DNA of 64,000 nt from Mycobacterium colombiense (GTDB lineage Bacteria > Actinomycetota > Actinomycetes > Mycobacteriales > Mycobacteriaceae), in the NCBI RefSeq assembly GCF_001953985.1, contig NZ_MBEI01000079.1:1-64000 (forward strand). The letters run 5' to 3'. The notes under the pieces were generated by a model. It was not told where the DNA came from. It did not search any database and saw nothing but the letters and a program-made list of their open reading frames with translations. Positions 17,585 to 26,551 of the stretch are shown one piece after another; within the stretch, counting starts at the first letter, position 1, and the number at the start of each line of letters is the position of its first letter. The position numbers and the translations under genes are program-made.

Positions 17585-17997
17585 CCGAAACCAAGCCACG
17601 CGTCGCGCCCGTCGACGACAGCGGCGCCACCGACCCCGCGATCCGTTTCGTCGTGTTGGCCCTCTTGGCGGTCGACGGGGTGTTCTCCGCACTTGCCGGA
17701 GCTCTGCTGCTGCCTCTCTATATCGGGACGGTTCCGTTTCCGATCAGTGGACTGATTTCTGGACTGGTCAACGCGGCGCTGGTGTGGGCCGCCGGTCGCT
17801 GGACCCGCTCGCCGCGGCTCGCGGCGTTGCCGTTGTGGACCTGGCTGCTGACGGTGGCGGTGATCAGCATGGGCGGCCCGGCCGACGATGTCATCCTGGG
17901 CGGCCGCGGCCTGATGGCCTACGGGGCGTTATTGCTGCTGGTCCTGGGGGTCGTACCGCCCGTGTGGGTGCTGTGGCGGCGCGGCCGGGGCGTCTGA
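17536..17997 (+). CDS. Small four-helix membrane protein (Rv1171-like)
   Basis: Up to 153 residues. From about residue 35 there are four hydrophobic segments (IRFVVLALLAVDGVFSALAG, ISGLISGLVNAALVWAAG, PLWTWLLTVAVISMG, AYGALLLLVLGVVPPVWVLW) and a short basic C-terminus, so it is an integral membrane protein of unknown function. Syntenic with Rv1171 between mshB and fbiC. The start is unclear. The ATG at 17536 overlaps the small ORF by 49 bases and lacks a Shine-Dalgarno sequence. A CTG at 17581 (peptide then TETKPRVAPVDD) would overlap the small-ORF stop by four bases and may be the true coupled start. Confidence 0.75.
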   Translation: MGYRFHHVQHRQRPDLTETKPRVAPVDDSGATDPAIRFVVLALLAVDGVFSALAGALLLPLYIGTVPFPISGLISGLVNAALVWAAGRWTRSPRLAALPLWTWLLTVAVISMGGPADDVILGGRGLMAYGALLLLVLGVVPPVWVLWRRGRGV

Positions 17998-18138
17998 CAT
18001 TCGGCAGGGATGTCGCCCGCCTGCCCGCGCGGGTGTGCCGCTACTGTTGACTGTTGCCCAGACGGGACCCGCCAACGGGTGCCACGATTTATGTTGGGAC
18101 GCACGGATGAAATTCGATCGTCGGGAAGTTACACCAAA

Positions 18139-20730
18139 GTGCTGTTGACTCCGGGCGAGGAGCCTACCGCTTTGCCTAACCCTGTGGTTCCGGCCAAGGC
18201 CCCCACTGAGGTCAGTGCCTCTGCGCTGCGACGGGTATTGCGACGGGCTCGAGATGGTGTGGCGCTGAACATCGACGAGGCCGCGATCGCGATGACCGCG
18301 CGCGGCGCGGATCTCGCGGATCTGTGCGCCAGCGCGGCGCGGGTGCGTGACGCGGGTCTGGAGTCGGCCGGACGCCGCGGCCCGGGCGGCGGGCTGCCGA
18401 TCACCTACTCACGCAAGGTTTTCATCCCGGTCACCCATCTGTGCCGGGACAGCTGCCATTACTGCACCTTCGTCACCGTCCCCGGCAAGCTGCGCGCCCA
18501 GGGCGCCGGCATGTACCTGGAGCCCGACGAGATTCTCGACATCGCCCGCCGCGGTGCCGAACTGGGTTGCAAGGAAGCACTATTCACCCTCGGTGATCGG
18601 CCCGAGGATCGCTGGCCGGAGGCGCGCGAGTGGCTGGAGGCCCGTGGCTATGACTCCACGCTGTCCTACGTGCGCGCGATGGCGATCCGGGTGCTCGAGG
18701 AAACCGGCCTGCTGCCGCACCTGAACCCCGGCGTCATGAGCTGGTCGGAGATGGCGCGGCTCAAGCCGGTGGCGCCGTCGATGGGCATGATGCTCGAGAC
18801 GACGTCGCGGCGGCTGTTCGAAACGAAAGGGCTTGCGCACTATGGCAGCCCGGACAAGGACCCGGCCGTCCGGCTGCGGGCGCTGACCGACGCGGGCCGG
18901 TTGTCGATTCCGTTCACCACCGGCCTGCTGGTCGGCATCGGCGAGACCCTCGCCGAACGTGCCGACACCTTGCACGCGATTCGCAAGTCGCACAAGGAGT
19001 TCGGTCACGTGCAAGAAGTGATCGTGCAGAACTTCCGGGCCAAGGAACACACCGCGATGGCCGCCGTCCCCGACGCCGGCATCGAGGACTACCTGGCGAC
19101 GGTGGCGGTGGCGCGGTTGGTGCTCGGCCCCGGGATGCGCATTCAGGCGCCCCCGAACCTGGTATCCCGCGACGAATGCCTCGCACTGATCGGCGCCGGA
19201 GTCGACGACTGGGGCGGTGTTTCACCGCTGACGCCCGACCACGTCAACCCGGAGCGGCCGTGGCCGGCCCTGGACGAGCTGGCCGCCGTCACCGCCGAGG
19301 CCGGCTACGAGCTGGTTCAGCGGCTGACCGCGCAGCCCAAATACGTGCAGGCGGGCTCGGCCTGGGTCGACCCGCGCGTGCAGGGACACGTGACGGCGCT
19401 GGCCGATCCGGCGACCGGTCTGGCTCGCGACGTCAACCCGGTGGGGATGCCCTGGCAGGAGCCCGACGACGTCGGCTCCTCGGGCCGGGTCGACCTCAAC
19501 GCGGCGATCGACAGCGAGGGCCGCAACACCGAAACCCGCAGCGATATCGACAGCGCCTTCGGCGACTGGGAATCGATCCGTGCCCACGTCAACGAACTGG
19601 CCGCGCAGGGCGCCAAAGCGCCAGAACGCCTGGACACCGACGTGCTTGCCGCGCTGCGCTCCGCCGAACGCGACCCCGCCGGCTGCTCCGACAGCGAATA
19701 CCTGTCGCTGGCGACCGCCGACGGTCCGGCGCTGGAAGCCGTTGCCGCCCTTGCGGATACGCTGCGCCGCGAGACCGTCGGCGATGACGTGACCTTCGTG
19801 GTGAACCGCAACATCAACTTCACCAACATCTGCTACACCGGGTGCCGGTTCTGCGCGTTCGCGCAGCGCAAGGGGGACGCCGACGCGTACTCGCTGTCCA
19901 CCGAGGAGGTCGCCGACCGCGCGTGGGAGGCGCACGTCGAAGGCGCCACCGAGGTGTGCATGCAGGGCGGCATCGACCCCGAGCTACCGGTCACCGGCTA
20001 CGCCGACCTGGTCCGGGCGGTCAAAGCGCGGGTGCCGTCGATGCACGTGCACGCGTTTTCGCCGATGGAGATCGCCAACGGTGTTACCAAGAGCGGGTTG
20101 AGCATTCGTGAGTGGCTGATCAGCCTGCGCGAGGCGGGCCTGGACACCATCCCGGGCACCGCCGCCGAGATCTTGGACGACGAAGTGCGCTGGGTGCTGA
20201 CCAAGGGCAAGTTGCCGACGTCGTTGTGGATCGAAATCGTCAGCACCGCACACGAGGTGGGGCTGCGGTCGTCGTCGACCATGATGTACGGCCATGTCGA
20301 CAGCCCGCGGCACTGGGTCGGCCATCTCAACGTGCTGCGCGACATCCAGGACCGCACCGGCGGTTTCACCGAATTCGTGCCGTTGCCGTTCGTGCACCAG
20401 AGCTCGCCGCTGTATCTGGCCGGCGCGTCGCGTCCCGGGCCCACCCATCGCGACAACCGGGCGGTGCACGCGCTGGCTCGAATCATGTTGCACGGCCGCA
20501 TCTCCCAGATTCAGACCAGCTGGGTCAAGCTCGGTGTCGAGCGCACGCAGGTGATGCTGAACGGCGGCGCCAACGACCTGGGCGGCACGTTGATGGAGGA
20601 GACCATCTCGCGGATGGCCGGTTCGGAATTCGGCTCGGCCAAGACGGTGGCCGAGCTGATCGCGATTGCCGAGGGCATCGGCCGCCCGGGGCGGCAACGC
20701 ACCACCGACTACACGACCCTGGCCGCCTAG
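18139..20730 (+). CDS. fbiC: F420 biosynthesis dual radical-SAM enzyme FbiC (FO synthase)
   Basis: About 863 residues, two radical-SAM halves fused, equivalent to CofG plus CofH. It makes the deazaflavin chromophore FO from tyrosine and the riboflavin intermediate 5-amino-6-ribitylamino-uracil. The CofG-type half has the cluster motif [10 protein letters not shown] near residue 105 and the CofH-type half [10 protein letters not shown] near residue 570. Conserved blocks include [20 protein letters not shown] and [20 protein letters not shown]. The frame is open from 18010; I chose GTG 18139 so that the N-terminus lines up with M. tuberculosis FbiC (...TALPNPVVP). ATG 18091 and TTG 18172 are alternatives. 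F420 feeds many mycobacterial reductases and activation of nitroimidazole drugs. Confidence 0.94.
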   Translation: MLLTPGEEPTALPNPVVPAKAPTEVSASALRRVLRRARDGVALNIDEAAIAMTARGADLADLCASAARVRDAGLESAGRRGPGGGLPITYSRKVFIPVTHLCRDSCHYCTFVTVPGKLRAQGAGMYLEPDEILDIARRGAELGCKEALFTLGDRPEDRWPEAREWLEARGYDSTLSYVRAMAIRVLEETGLLPHLNPGVMSWSEMARLKPVAPSMGMMLETTSRRLFETKGLAHYGSPDKDPAVRLRALTDAGRLSIPFTTGLLVGIGETLAERADTLHAIRKSHKEFGHVQEVIVQNFRAKEHTAMAAVPDAGIEDYLATVAVARLVLGPGMRIQAPPNLVSRDECLALIGAGVDDWGGVSPLTPDHVNPERPWPALDELAAVTAEAGYELVQRLTAQPKYVQAGSAWVDPRVQGHVTALADPATGLARDVNPVGMPWQEPDDVGSSGRVDLNAAIDSEGRNTETRSDIDSAFGDWESIRAHVNELAAQGAKAPERLDTDVLAALRSAERDPAGCSDSEYLSLATADGPALEAVAALADTLRRETVGDDVTFVVNRNINFTNICYTGCRFCAFAQRKGDADAYSLSTEEVADRAWEAHVEGATEVCMQGGIDPELPVTGYADLVRAVKARVPSMHVHAFSPMEIANGVTKSGLSIREWLISLREAGLDTIPGTAAEILDDEVRWVLTKGKLPTSLWIEIVSTAHEVGLRSSSTMMYGHVDSPRHWVGHLNVLRDIQDRTGGFTEFVPLPFVHQSSPLYLAGASRPGPTHRDNRAVHALARIMLHGRISQIQTSWVKLGVERTQVMLNGGANDLGGTLMEETISRMAGSEFGSAKTVAELIAIAEGIGRPGRQRTTDYTTLAA

Positions 20731-20753
20731 TTCGCTTTCTTGTCACAGGCGGC

Positions 20754-20763
20754 GGGTATACCC
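20754..20763. promoter_or_regulatory. Palindrome GGGTATACCC before the MDMPI-type gene
   Basis: Perfect 10-bp palindrome ending six bases before the preferred GTG start at 20770. TATACC inside it may be the -10 of a near-leaderless transcript. Its core resembles the palindrome before mutT2 (GGTATACC). Confidence 0.4.
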
Positions 20764-20769
20764 GAAGCC

Positions 20770-21534
20770 GTGAAGCGACGAATCGACGACGACAGATTTC
20801 CCGAGTGGGCGCCGTTCGTGGATGCGGTGCGCAGGCACGCACCCGACGCCGGCACCTGGTGTGAAGCATGGACGGTGCGCGACATCGTCGTCCATCAGGC
20901 CGGAAACGCCGAAGAACTCGCCCGGGTACTCGGCGGCCATCTGGCGGGTGAGCCCGTCGCCACCCGCGGCTTCGAGGAACGCGAGGGCCCGTTGCGCGCC
21001 CTGAACGACGCGGACCTGTGGGACGCGCTGCTGGACCGGATGGTCACCCTCAACGATGTCGCGGCGGCCGCCGAAGGGGTGCCCGCCGACACCGATGTCG
21101 CCTGGACGGGACGCACCATGAAGGTGCCCTGGTTCGCCGAGCACATGCGCGAGGAGCTCGTCCTGCACGGCTGGGACATCACCGGGGACGAGCCGGCCGC
21201 CCAGGCCCGGCTCGCCGAGCCGTGGATGACCACGCACAGCGTCCTCGCGGTCGGCAGGCCGCTGCTGGTGAAGGGGGCCAAGCAGCTGCAGCCGGGTGAG
21301 CGGATCGAGGCCCGCCTGCGAGCCGACGGCACCGACGACGTCGTCCTGGCCGCCGATCCGGATCAGATCACCATCGCTTTGGCCGAGCCGGACGGCCCGG
21401 CCACCCTGGAAACCGACGCGGCCGCGCGCGTGCTGTTGCTGTGGGGCCGTAGGCCCGCCGATCCATCACGCATTCGCAGCCGCGTCGGGCCGGACACCCT
21501 GGGCCGGGTACGCCGCCTGCTCGGCGGTTACTGA
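20770..21534 (+). CDS. Maleylpyruvate isomerase/mycothiol-dependent (MDMPI fold) family protein
   Basis: About 254 residues. The first ~150 residues resemble the MDMPI/DinB-like four-helix metal-binding domain: WTVRDIVVHQAGNAEEL near the N-terminus and FAEHMREELVLHGWDIT, with His residues placed as in the family. The C-terminal ~80 residues resemble the SCP2-like domain of these proteins (DQITIALAEPDGPATLETD...LLLWGRRP). Members often use mycothiol as cofactor; the substrate is unknown. It follows fbiC by 39 bases. I know of no gene at this position in M. tuberculosis, so it is lineage-specific there or lost. A TTG at 20740 would lengthen it by ten residues. Confidence 0.8.
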   Translation: MKRRIDDDRFPEWAPFVDAVRRHAPDAGTWCEAWTVRDIVVHQAGNAEELARVLGGHLAGEPVATRGFEEREGPLRALNDADLWDALLDRMVTLNDVAAAAEGVPADTDVAWTGRTMKVPWFAEHMREELVLHGWDITGDEPAAQARLAEPWMTTHSVLAVGRPLLVKGAKQLQPGERIEARLRADGTDDVVLAADPDQITIALAEPDGPATLETDAAARVLLLWGRRPADPSRIRSRVGPDTLGRVRRLLGGY

Positions 21535-21558
21535 ACCGCTTCGTGCGAAGCGATCGGC

Positions 21559-21891
21559 TCAGTAGTTGTTACAGGTAACCGCGACCTGGTTGATGTCGTC
21601 GTAGTACTTCTGCGCCGACGGCATGGCCTGGATCTGCTGGGCCATCTGCTGGCGCTTCGGCGGCGGCGCCGCCAGGAAGTTGCGGATGTAGGACTGCGCG
21701 ACAGGCGACGAGTTCAGCTGCTGGGCGGCAGCCGGGTCAGTCGCGTTCAGCGCCGCGATGACCTGCCCGTAGTTGCAGGTGGTGTTGATGATCGCGTCCG
21801 ACGGGTCGGCCGATGCGACCCCGGCCGCGGCCGTCAACGCCACCGCCGCGCTGCCAACCGCAACGCCCAATTTGCTCAACGACAGCCTCAT
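21559..21891 (-). CDS. Small secreted antigen, TB8.4-like (Rv1174c)
   Basis: 110 residues, exported. A clear signal peptide (MRLSLSKLGVAVGSAAVALT... cleaved at VASA-D) is followed by a mature domain of about 80 residues. This has two cysteines (TTCNYGQVI and VTCNNY) that can form a disulfide, and the helix-rich FLAAPPPKRQQMAQQIQAM. Homologue of the M. tuberculosis low-molecular-weight T-cell antigen TB8.4; biochemical role unknown. The ATG at 21891 is preceded by GGGGAAGG; the longer frame upstream lacks a signal. Confidence 0.9.
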   Translation of the reverse strand: MRLSLSKLGVAVGSAAVALTAAAGVASADPSDAIINTTCNYGQVIAALNATDPAAAQQLNSSPVAQSYIRNFLAAPPPKRQQMAQQIQAMPSAQKYYDDINQVAVTCNNY

Positions 21892-22279
21892 GTGTGGACA
21901 CCTTCCCCGAGTTAATGCACCGCTATTACGGCGAGAACGTCTGCCCAGCGGTTGCCGTCTTTCGGATGAGATTACCAGGCCCCGTGAGCGTGCTCGCAAC
22001 GCAAGAGCTATCGACCGCCACTGCCGAAGCGTTACTTTTCGCAGGTCAGCGGCTCGTCAGCGTTGTTCGCCCTCGGCGAAACGGGACCCGGTCGCGGCCT
22101 CCGAGACTGTCGGTCTTAAATCTGTGTATCGACAGGCGCGCCAAATGGTTGACCTGTATCTGCAACGTCTAGTATCAGTAACCGAGAGCTTCATCGGAAG
22201 CGGTCGGACGCGCCGGTGCGAGCTGAACAGCAGCCACATTTCAGCCCACGAGATGACCTAGTACATGGAGGAGACGTCT
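21892..22279. promoter_or_regulatory. 388-bp divergent region between the TB8.4-like gene and fdxC
   Basis: No supported gene. For fdxC I see TTGACC (22149-22154) and TAGTAT (22170-22175) with a short 15-bp spacer, which would give a leader of roughly 100 bases. The half next to the antigen gene must hold its promoter, but no clear hexamer pair is seen. M. tuberculosis has two more genes at this place (Rv1175c, Rv1176c); they are absent here. Confidence 0.4.
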
Positions 22280-22606
22280 GTGACGTACACGATCGCCGAA
22301 CCCTGTGTCGACATCAAGGACAAAGCCTGTATCGAGGAGTGCCCGGTCGACTGCATCTATGAAGGCGCTCGGATGCTCTACATCCACCCCGACGAATGCG
22401 TCGACTGCGGGGCGTGCGAGCCGGTCTGCCCCGTCGAAGCGATCTACTACGAAGACGACGTGCCGGACCAGTGGAGCCAGTACACGCAGATCAACGCCGA
22501 CTTCTTCGCCGAGCTGGGATCACCCGGCGGCGCGGCCAAGGTCGGCATGACCGAGAACGACCCGCAAGTGGTCAAGGATCTGCCACCGCAGGGCGAAGGC
22601 GACTGA
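22280..22606 (+). CDS. fdxC: Seven-iron ferredoxin FdxC
   Basis: 108 residues of a mycobacterial 7Fe ferredoxin, a small cytoplasmic electron carrier. The N-terminal Cys pattern CVDIKDKACIEECPVDC binds the [3Fe-4S]/[4Fe-4S] pair together with CVDCGACEPVCPVEA. The usual insertion and C-terminal extension (QWSQYTQINADFFAELGSPG, GMTENDPQVVKDLPPQ) are present. The start is GTG at 22280, six bases after GGAGGAG; the ATG at 22265 overlaps that Shine-Dalgarno sequence and is rejected. An aminotransferase gene follows within 50 bases, as in M. tuberculosis (Rv1177-Rv1178), suggesting an operon. Confidence 0.95.
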   Translation: MTYTIAEPCVDIKDKACIEECPVDCIYEGARMLYIHPDECVDCGACEPVCPVEAIYYEDDVPDQWSQYTQINADFFAELGSPGGAAKVGMTENDPQVVKDLPPQGEGD

Positions 22607-22647
22607 GCGGCCCGGTGCCACACCAGCTCAAAAAGCGCCGGCCGGCC

Positions 22648-23733
22648 GTGTCGGCGTCCCTGCCGGAGTTCCCCTGGGACACCCTGGCCGACGCGAAAGC
22701 GCAGGCCGGCGCCCATCGGGACGGGATCGTCGACCTCTCGGTCGGCACCCCGGTCGACCCGGTCGCCCCGGTTATCCAGGAGGCGCTGGCCGCCGCCGGT
22801 TCGGCGTCGGGCTATCCCGCCACCGTGGGCACCGCCCGGCTGCGCCAATCGGCGGTCTCGGCGCTGGACCGCCGGTTCGGCATAACCGGGCTGACCGAGG
22901 CGGCCGTGCTCCCGGTCATCGGCACCAAGGAGCTCATCGCCTGGCTGCCCACGCTGCTGGGCCTGGGCCCCACCGACCTGATCGTGGTGCCCGAGCTGGC
23001 GTATCCGACCTATGACGTCGGGGCCCGGCTGGCCGGGGCGCGGGTGCTGCGCGCGGATTCGCTGACCCAGCTGGGCCCGCAATCGCCGTCGCTGTATTAC
23101 CTGAACTCGCCGAGCAATCCGACCGGACGCGTCCTCGGCGTCGATCACCTGCGCAAAGTGGTCGGCTGGGCCCGCGACAGGGGCTGCCTGGTGGCCTCCG
23201 ACGAGTGCTATCTGGGACTGGGCTGGGACGAGCAGCCGCTGTCGATCCTGCATCCCTCGGTGTGCGACGGCGACCATGCCGGCCTGCTCGCGATCCACTC
23301 CCTGTCCAAGAGCTCGTCGCTGGCCGGGTACCGGGCCGGTTTCGTCGCCGGAGACCCCGAGCTGGTCGCCGAGCTGCTCGCCGTGCGCAAGCACGCCGGG
23401 ATGATGGTGCCCACGCCGGTGCAGGCGGCCATGGTGGCGGCCCTGGACGACGACGCCCACGAGCTGGCGCAGCGGGAGCGCTACGAACGGCGCCGCGCGG
23501 CGCTGCTGCCCGCCCTGCGCTCGGCCGGCTTCACCATCGACTACTCCGAAGCCGGCCTTTATCTGTGGGCCACCCGCGGCGAGCCGAGCCACGACAGCGT
23601 CGCGTGGCTGGCGCAGCGCGGCATTTTGGTGGCGCCGGGCGATTTCTACGGGCCGCGCGGTGCGCAGCACGTGCGGGTTGCTCTGACCGCCAGCGACGAG
23701 CGGATCGCCGCCGCCGTGCAGCGGCTCGCCTAA
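22648..23733 (+). CDS. PLP-dependent aminotransferase, class I/II (DapC-like)
   Basis: 361 residues, fold-type I aminotransferase. The PLP lysine lies in SLSKSSSLAGYRAGF; the substrate Arg is expected in the C-terminal QHVRVALT; NSPSNPTGRVLG is the conserved cofactor-binding turn. It closely resembles succinyl-diaminopimelate aminotransferases annotated as DapC in actinobacteria, and the DAP genes dapD and dapE lie elsewhere in this window. M. tuberculosis has another DapC, so the true substrate is open. I chose GTG 22648 (MSASLPEFPWDTLADAK) to match the family length; GTG 22615 would add 11 residues. Confidence 0.88.
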   Translation: MSASLPEFPWDTLADAKAQAGAHRDGIVDLSVGTPVDPVAPVIQEALAAAGSASGYPATVGTARLRQSAVSALDRRFGITGLTEAAVLPVIGTKELIAWLPTLLGLGPTDLIVVPELAYPTYDVGARLAGARVLRADSLTQLGPQSPSLYYLNSPSNPTGRVLGVDHLRKVVGWARDRGCLVASDECYLGLGWDEQPLSILHPSVCDGDHAGLLAIHSLSKSSSLAGYRAGFVAGDPELVAELLAVRKHAGMMVPTPVQAAMVAALDDDAHELAQRERYERRRAALLPALRSAGFTIDYSEAGLYLWATRGEPSHDSVAWLAQRGILVAPGDFYGPRGAQHVRVALTASDERIAAAVQRLA

Positions 23734-23828
23734 CCCGCCCAGCCGGCGCGCGCCGCGGGCGCCCGGGACGGGCGGGCGTGCACAATGCATCGGAGGCGTT
23801 CCACGTTCTCTGGCTAAGGACGGTGCTC

Positions 23829-26192
23829 GTGACCAGTTCGACCGGCAAGCTGCGCATCCCGCTCTCGCTAGGGGACATCGCCAAGCGGGTGTTCCTCGGA
23901 AAGCCGCTGATCACCGAGGACATCGCGTCCGAGAAACTATCGAATTCCGTTGCGCTGGGCGCACTTTCGCCTGACGCCGTCTCCTCCGTCGCGTACGGTC
24001 CCGAGCAGATCCTGATCGAACTGCTGCCCCACGCCGGTCTGGCCGCGTTCCTCCTGCTGCTGCCCATCACCGGTGTCATCCTGCTGATCCTGGTGCTGGT
24101 GGCCGCGTCGTATCGGCAGGTGGTCATGGCCTACACCCGCGCGGGCGGTTCGTACATCGTCGCGCGCGACAATTTCGGGCCCAGAGTTGCGCAGATCGCC
24201 GCCGCGGCGCTGTTGATCGACTATGTGGTCACCGTCGCCGTGCAGTCGGCGGCCGGGACCGTCGCGGTGGTCTCGGCGATTCCCGCGCTGGGCCCGTACA
24301 GCCTCGAGATCACCGTCGCCGTGGTGCTCATCATCTGCTACGCCAACCTGCGGGGCCTGAAGGAAGCGGGATTGCCGTTCGCGGTGGCGACCTATTCCTT
24401 CATCGTCATGGTCGGGCTGACCATCGTGATCGGCGTCGTCCGCGCGGCCATCGGGAACCTGCCCACCTACGATCCCAGCCACATGGCCGGCACGGTGCCG
24501 GTGCACCAGGGCAACGGCCTGGTGCTGGGCGCCACGATCTTGGTGCTGCTGCGTGCGTTCGCCAACGGCGGTTCGTCGCTGACCGGGGTCGAGGCCATCT
24601 CCAACACGGTCGACTACTTCCGAAAGCCCCAGGGCCGCAACGCGCGTCGAGTGCTGACCGCGATGGCGACCGTCCTCGGCCTGCTGCTGGCCGGCGTCGC
24701 CTACCTGGCCCACGTCACCCACGCGACGCCGTATCTGACGGAGTACCCCTCGGTGCTCTCGCAGATCGGCCGCGCCGTGTTCGGCAGCGGTACCGTCGGT
24801 GACGTCTTCTACGTCCTGGTCCAGGCGGCGACGGCCTCCATCTTGTTCACCGGCGCGAACACCAGCTTCAACGGCTTTCCGGCCCTGGCCAGTTTCGTCG
24901 CCGAGGACCGCTTCCTGCCCCGGCAGCTCACCAAACGTGGCCACCGCCTGGTGTTTTCGAACGGCATCATCACGCTGACGGCGCTCTCGGTCGCACTGCT
25001 GGTGACCACCGGCGGGTCGGTGAACGCGCTGGTGCCCTTCTACGCGATCGGCGTGTTCACCGGCTTCTCGATGGCCGGCTACGGGATGACCAAACACCAT
25101 CTGACGCACCGGGAACCGGGCTGGCGACGCCGGCTGGCGATCAACCTGTCCGCGGCGGTCTTGTCGACGATCGTGGTGGGCATCTTCGCGGTGGCGAAGT
25201 TCACCGAGGGCGCCTGGCTGGTGGTCGTCGTGTTCCCCCTGTTGGTGTTCATGCTGACCCGGCTCAACCGCGAATACCGCGCCGAGGCGGCCATTCTCGA
25301 GATGTTCCGCACCGACCGCCCGGAGCTGGTGAAGTACGCGCGGCACCGGGTGTTCGTGTTCGTCGACTCCGTCGACCTGGCGGTGATCGAGGCCTTGCGC
25401 TACGGCCGGGGACTGCGGGCCGACGAGCTGATCGCGGTGCACTTCATGGTCGACCCGGCCCACGCCGCGCTGCTGCGAAAGCGTTGGGACCATTTCGAAC
25501 TCGACACTCCGCTGCGGATTGTGGATTGCCCCGACCGCCGGATCAGCCGGGCCGCGCAGCTGCTGGTGGCCAAGGCGCTCGACGAGAACGCGCGGACCAA
25601 TGTGACGGTGCTACTGCCGCGCCGGACCTTCGCCCGGCTGTTGGGCCGGGTGTTGCACGACCGCACCGCGGACAGGATCTCGCGAGCGGTCAGCCTCATC
25701 CCCGACGCCGCGGCCACGATCGTGCCCTACGATGTCGAATCCCGGATCAGGGAGGCCTACCCCGACACCTTGGAGCAGCGCCTCGGGCAGGGCATCGACA
25801 AGATCGAGGCGTGGGTGTCCCAGGACGAGGACCGGAAGGTCGACGCCTACGAACACCCCGAGCGGCCCCGGTCGGTGATCATGGTGGCGGGCCTGATCTC
25901 CGGGCAGCGCGCCAGCGTCGAAGGGCGGGTCAGCGAGGTCGAAGACGTCACGACCCGCGGCCGGACCCATCGGCAGATCGTCATCGGAGACAACACCGGC
26001 GAAATGACCGTCACCTTCCGCCCGGGCAACGGGGGCGCCGACATCCAGCCCGGTCAGGTGCTGCGGATCACCGGCAAGGCCCGCCAGACCGGTACCCGGG
26101 CCATATCCATGCTCGACCCGGCATATCAAGTCATCGAGGACCCCGCGAAGGACGCCGAGTCCGAGGACTCCGACCAAGCCGCCGATACGTAA
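23829..26192 (+). CDS. APC-type permease with Usp-like and OB-fold C-terminal domains
   Basis: 787 residues. Residues about 45-490 form an APC superfamily transporter with around 12 helices, beginning with the IALGALSPDAVSSVAYGPEQ-type motif (here VALGALSPDAVSSVAYGPEQ) found in a large actinobacterial permease group. Residues about 495-650 form a cytoplasmic domain resembling universal-stress/Kup-type regulatory domains (YARHRVFVFVDSVDLAVIEA...TNVTVLLPRRTF). Residues about 678-770 look like an OB-fold (ASVEGRVSEVEDVTTRG...EMTVTFRPGNGG...GQVLRITGKARQ). Substrate unknown, amino acid or K+ possible. GTG 23829 is eight bases after AAGGA. M. tuberculosis keeps an APC gene and a separate OB-fold gene near its Trk K+ genes (Rv2690c-Rv2694c), so this may be a fusion of comparable parts. 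Confidence 0.8.
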   Translation: MTSSTGKLRIPLSLGDIAKRVFLGKPLITEDIASEKLSNSVALGALSPDAVSSVAYGPEQILIELLPHAGLAAFLLLLPITGVILLILVLVAASYRQVVMAYTRAGGSYIVARDNFGPRVAQIAAAALLIDYVVTVAVQSAAGTVAVVSAIPALGPYSLEITVAVVLIICYANLRGLKEAGLPFAVATYSFIVMVGLTIVIGVVRAAIGNLPTYDPSHMAGTVPVHQGNGLVLGATILVLLRAFANGGSSLTGVEAISNTVDYFRKPQGRNARRVLTAMATVLGLLLAGVAYLAHVTHATPYLTEYPSVLSQIGRAVFGSGTVGDVFYVLVQAATASILFTGANTSFNGFPALASFVAEDRFLPRQLTKRGHRLVFSNGIITLTALSVALLVTTGGSVNALVPFYAIGVFTGFSMAGYGMTKHHLTHREPGWRRRLAINLSAAVLSTIVVGIFAVAKFTEGAWLVVVVFPLLVFMLTRLNREYRAEAAILEMFRTDRPELVKYARHRVFVFVDSVDLAVIEALRYGRGLRADELIAVHFMVDPAHAALLRKRWDHFELDTPLRIVDCPDRRISRAAQLLVAKALDENARTNVTVLLPRRTFARLLGRVLHDRTADRISRAVSLIPDAAATIVPYDVESRIREAYPDTLEQRLGQGIDKIEAWVSQDEDRKVDAYEHPERPRSVIMVAGLISGQRASVEGRVSEVEDVTTRGRTHRQIVIGDNTGEMTVTFRPGNGGADIQPGQVLRITGKARQTGTRAISMLDPAYQVIEDPAKDAESEDSDQAADT

Positions 26193-26551
26193 CCGGCCGG
26201 CTGAATAGCCGCCAATTGCCTTCCGAGTGAGGCGCTTTCGATGCCCCGGTTCCCACCAAGGATGGCGCGGGTTGGGTAGGCGCCAGGGCGTGCCGGGGAG
26301 CCGCATCAACGGATTGCACAGTCACGGCGCGTGTTTCGCGACCACTCAGTCTTGCCGGCGCGTTTTCGGAACGCCGACCCGAAATTGTTTACTCCGGCTA
26401 AGCTGACCTGGTCCGAAGGTAAACTGACATCTGCATAATAGGCTGAAACACGTGAGCACAGACGGTGCGTGCCGATGCTCACGGCCACCCGCGCGCATGC
26501 GCATGGCTATCGAATGCCCAACCGGTTGGGCGAGGATAGGGGACTTGCACT
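26193..26551. promoter_or_regulatory. 359-bp region upstream of the polyketide synthase
   Basis: No supported gene; short frames on both strands lack start signals. It holds an inverted repeat, GTTTAC (26387-26392) and GTAAAC (26419-26424), and a -10-like CATAAT (26434-26439) just downstream without a clear -35. This is the likely control region of the polyketide synthase. Confidence 0.4.
26387..26424. promoter_or_regulatory. Inverted repeat GTTTAC...GTAAAC
   Basis: Six-base perfect arms 26 bases apart, with extra CGG/CCG pairing inside, placed 10 bases before a CATAAT -10 candidate. Possible operator of the polyketide synthase; inference only. Confidence 0.35.

Noticed and set aside
22265-22279. 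ATG 22265 as fdxC start
   Set aside because: It overlaps the GGAGGAG that serves GTG 22280, where conserved sequence begins.
26306-26488. 60-codon minus-strand frame upstream of the polyketide synthase
   Set aside because: No start signal and it covers the likely promoter region.
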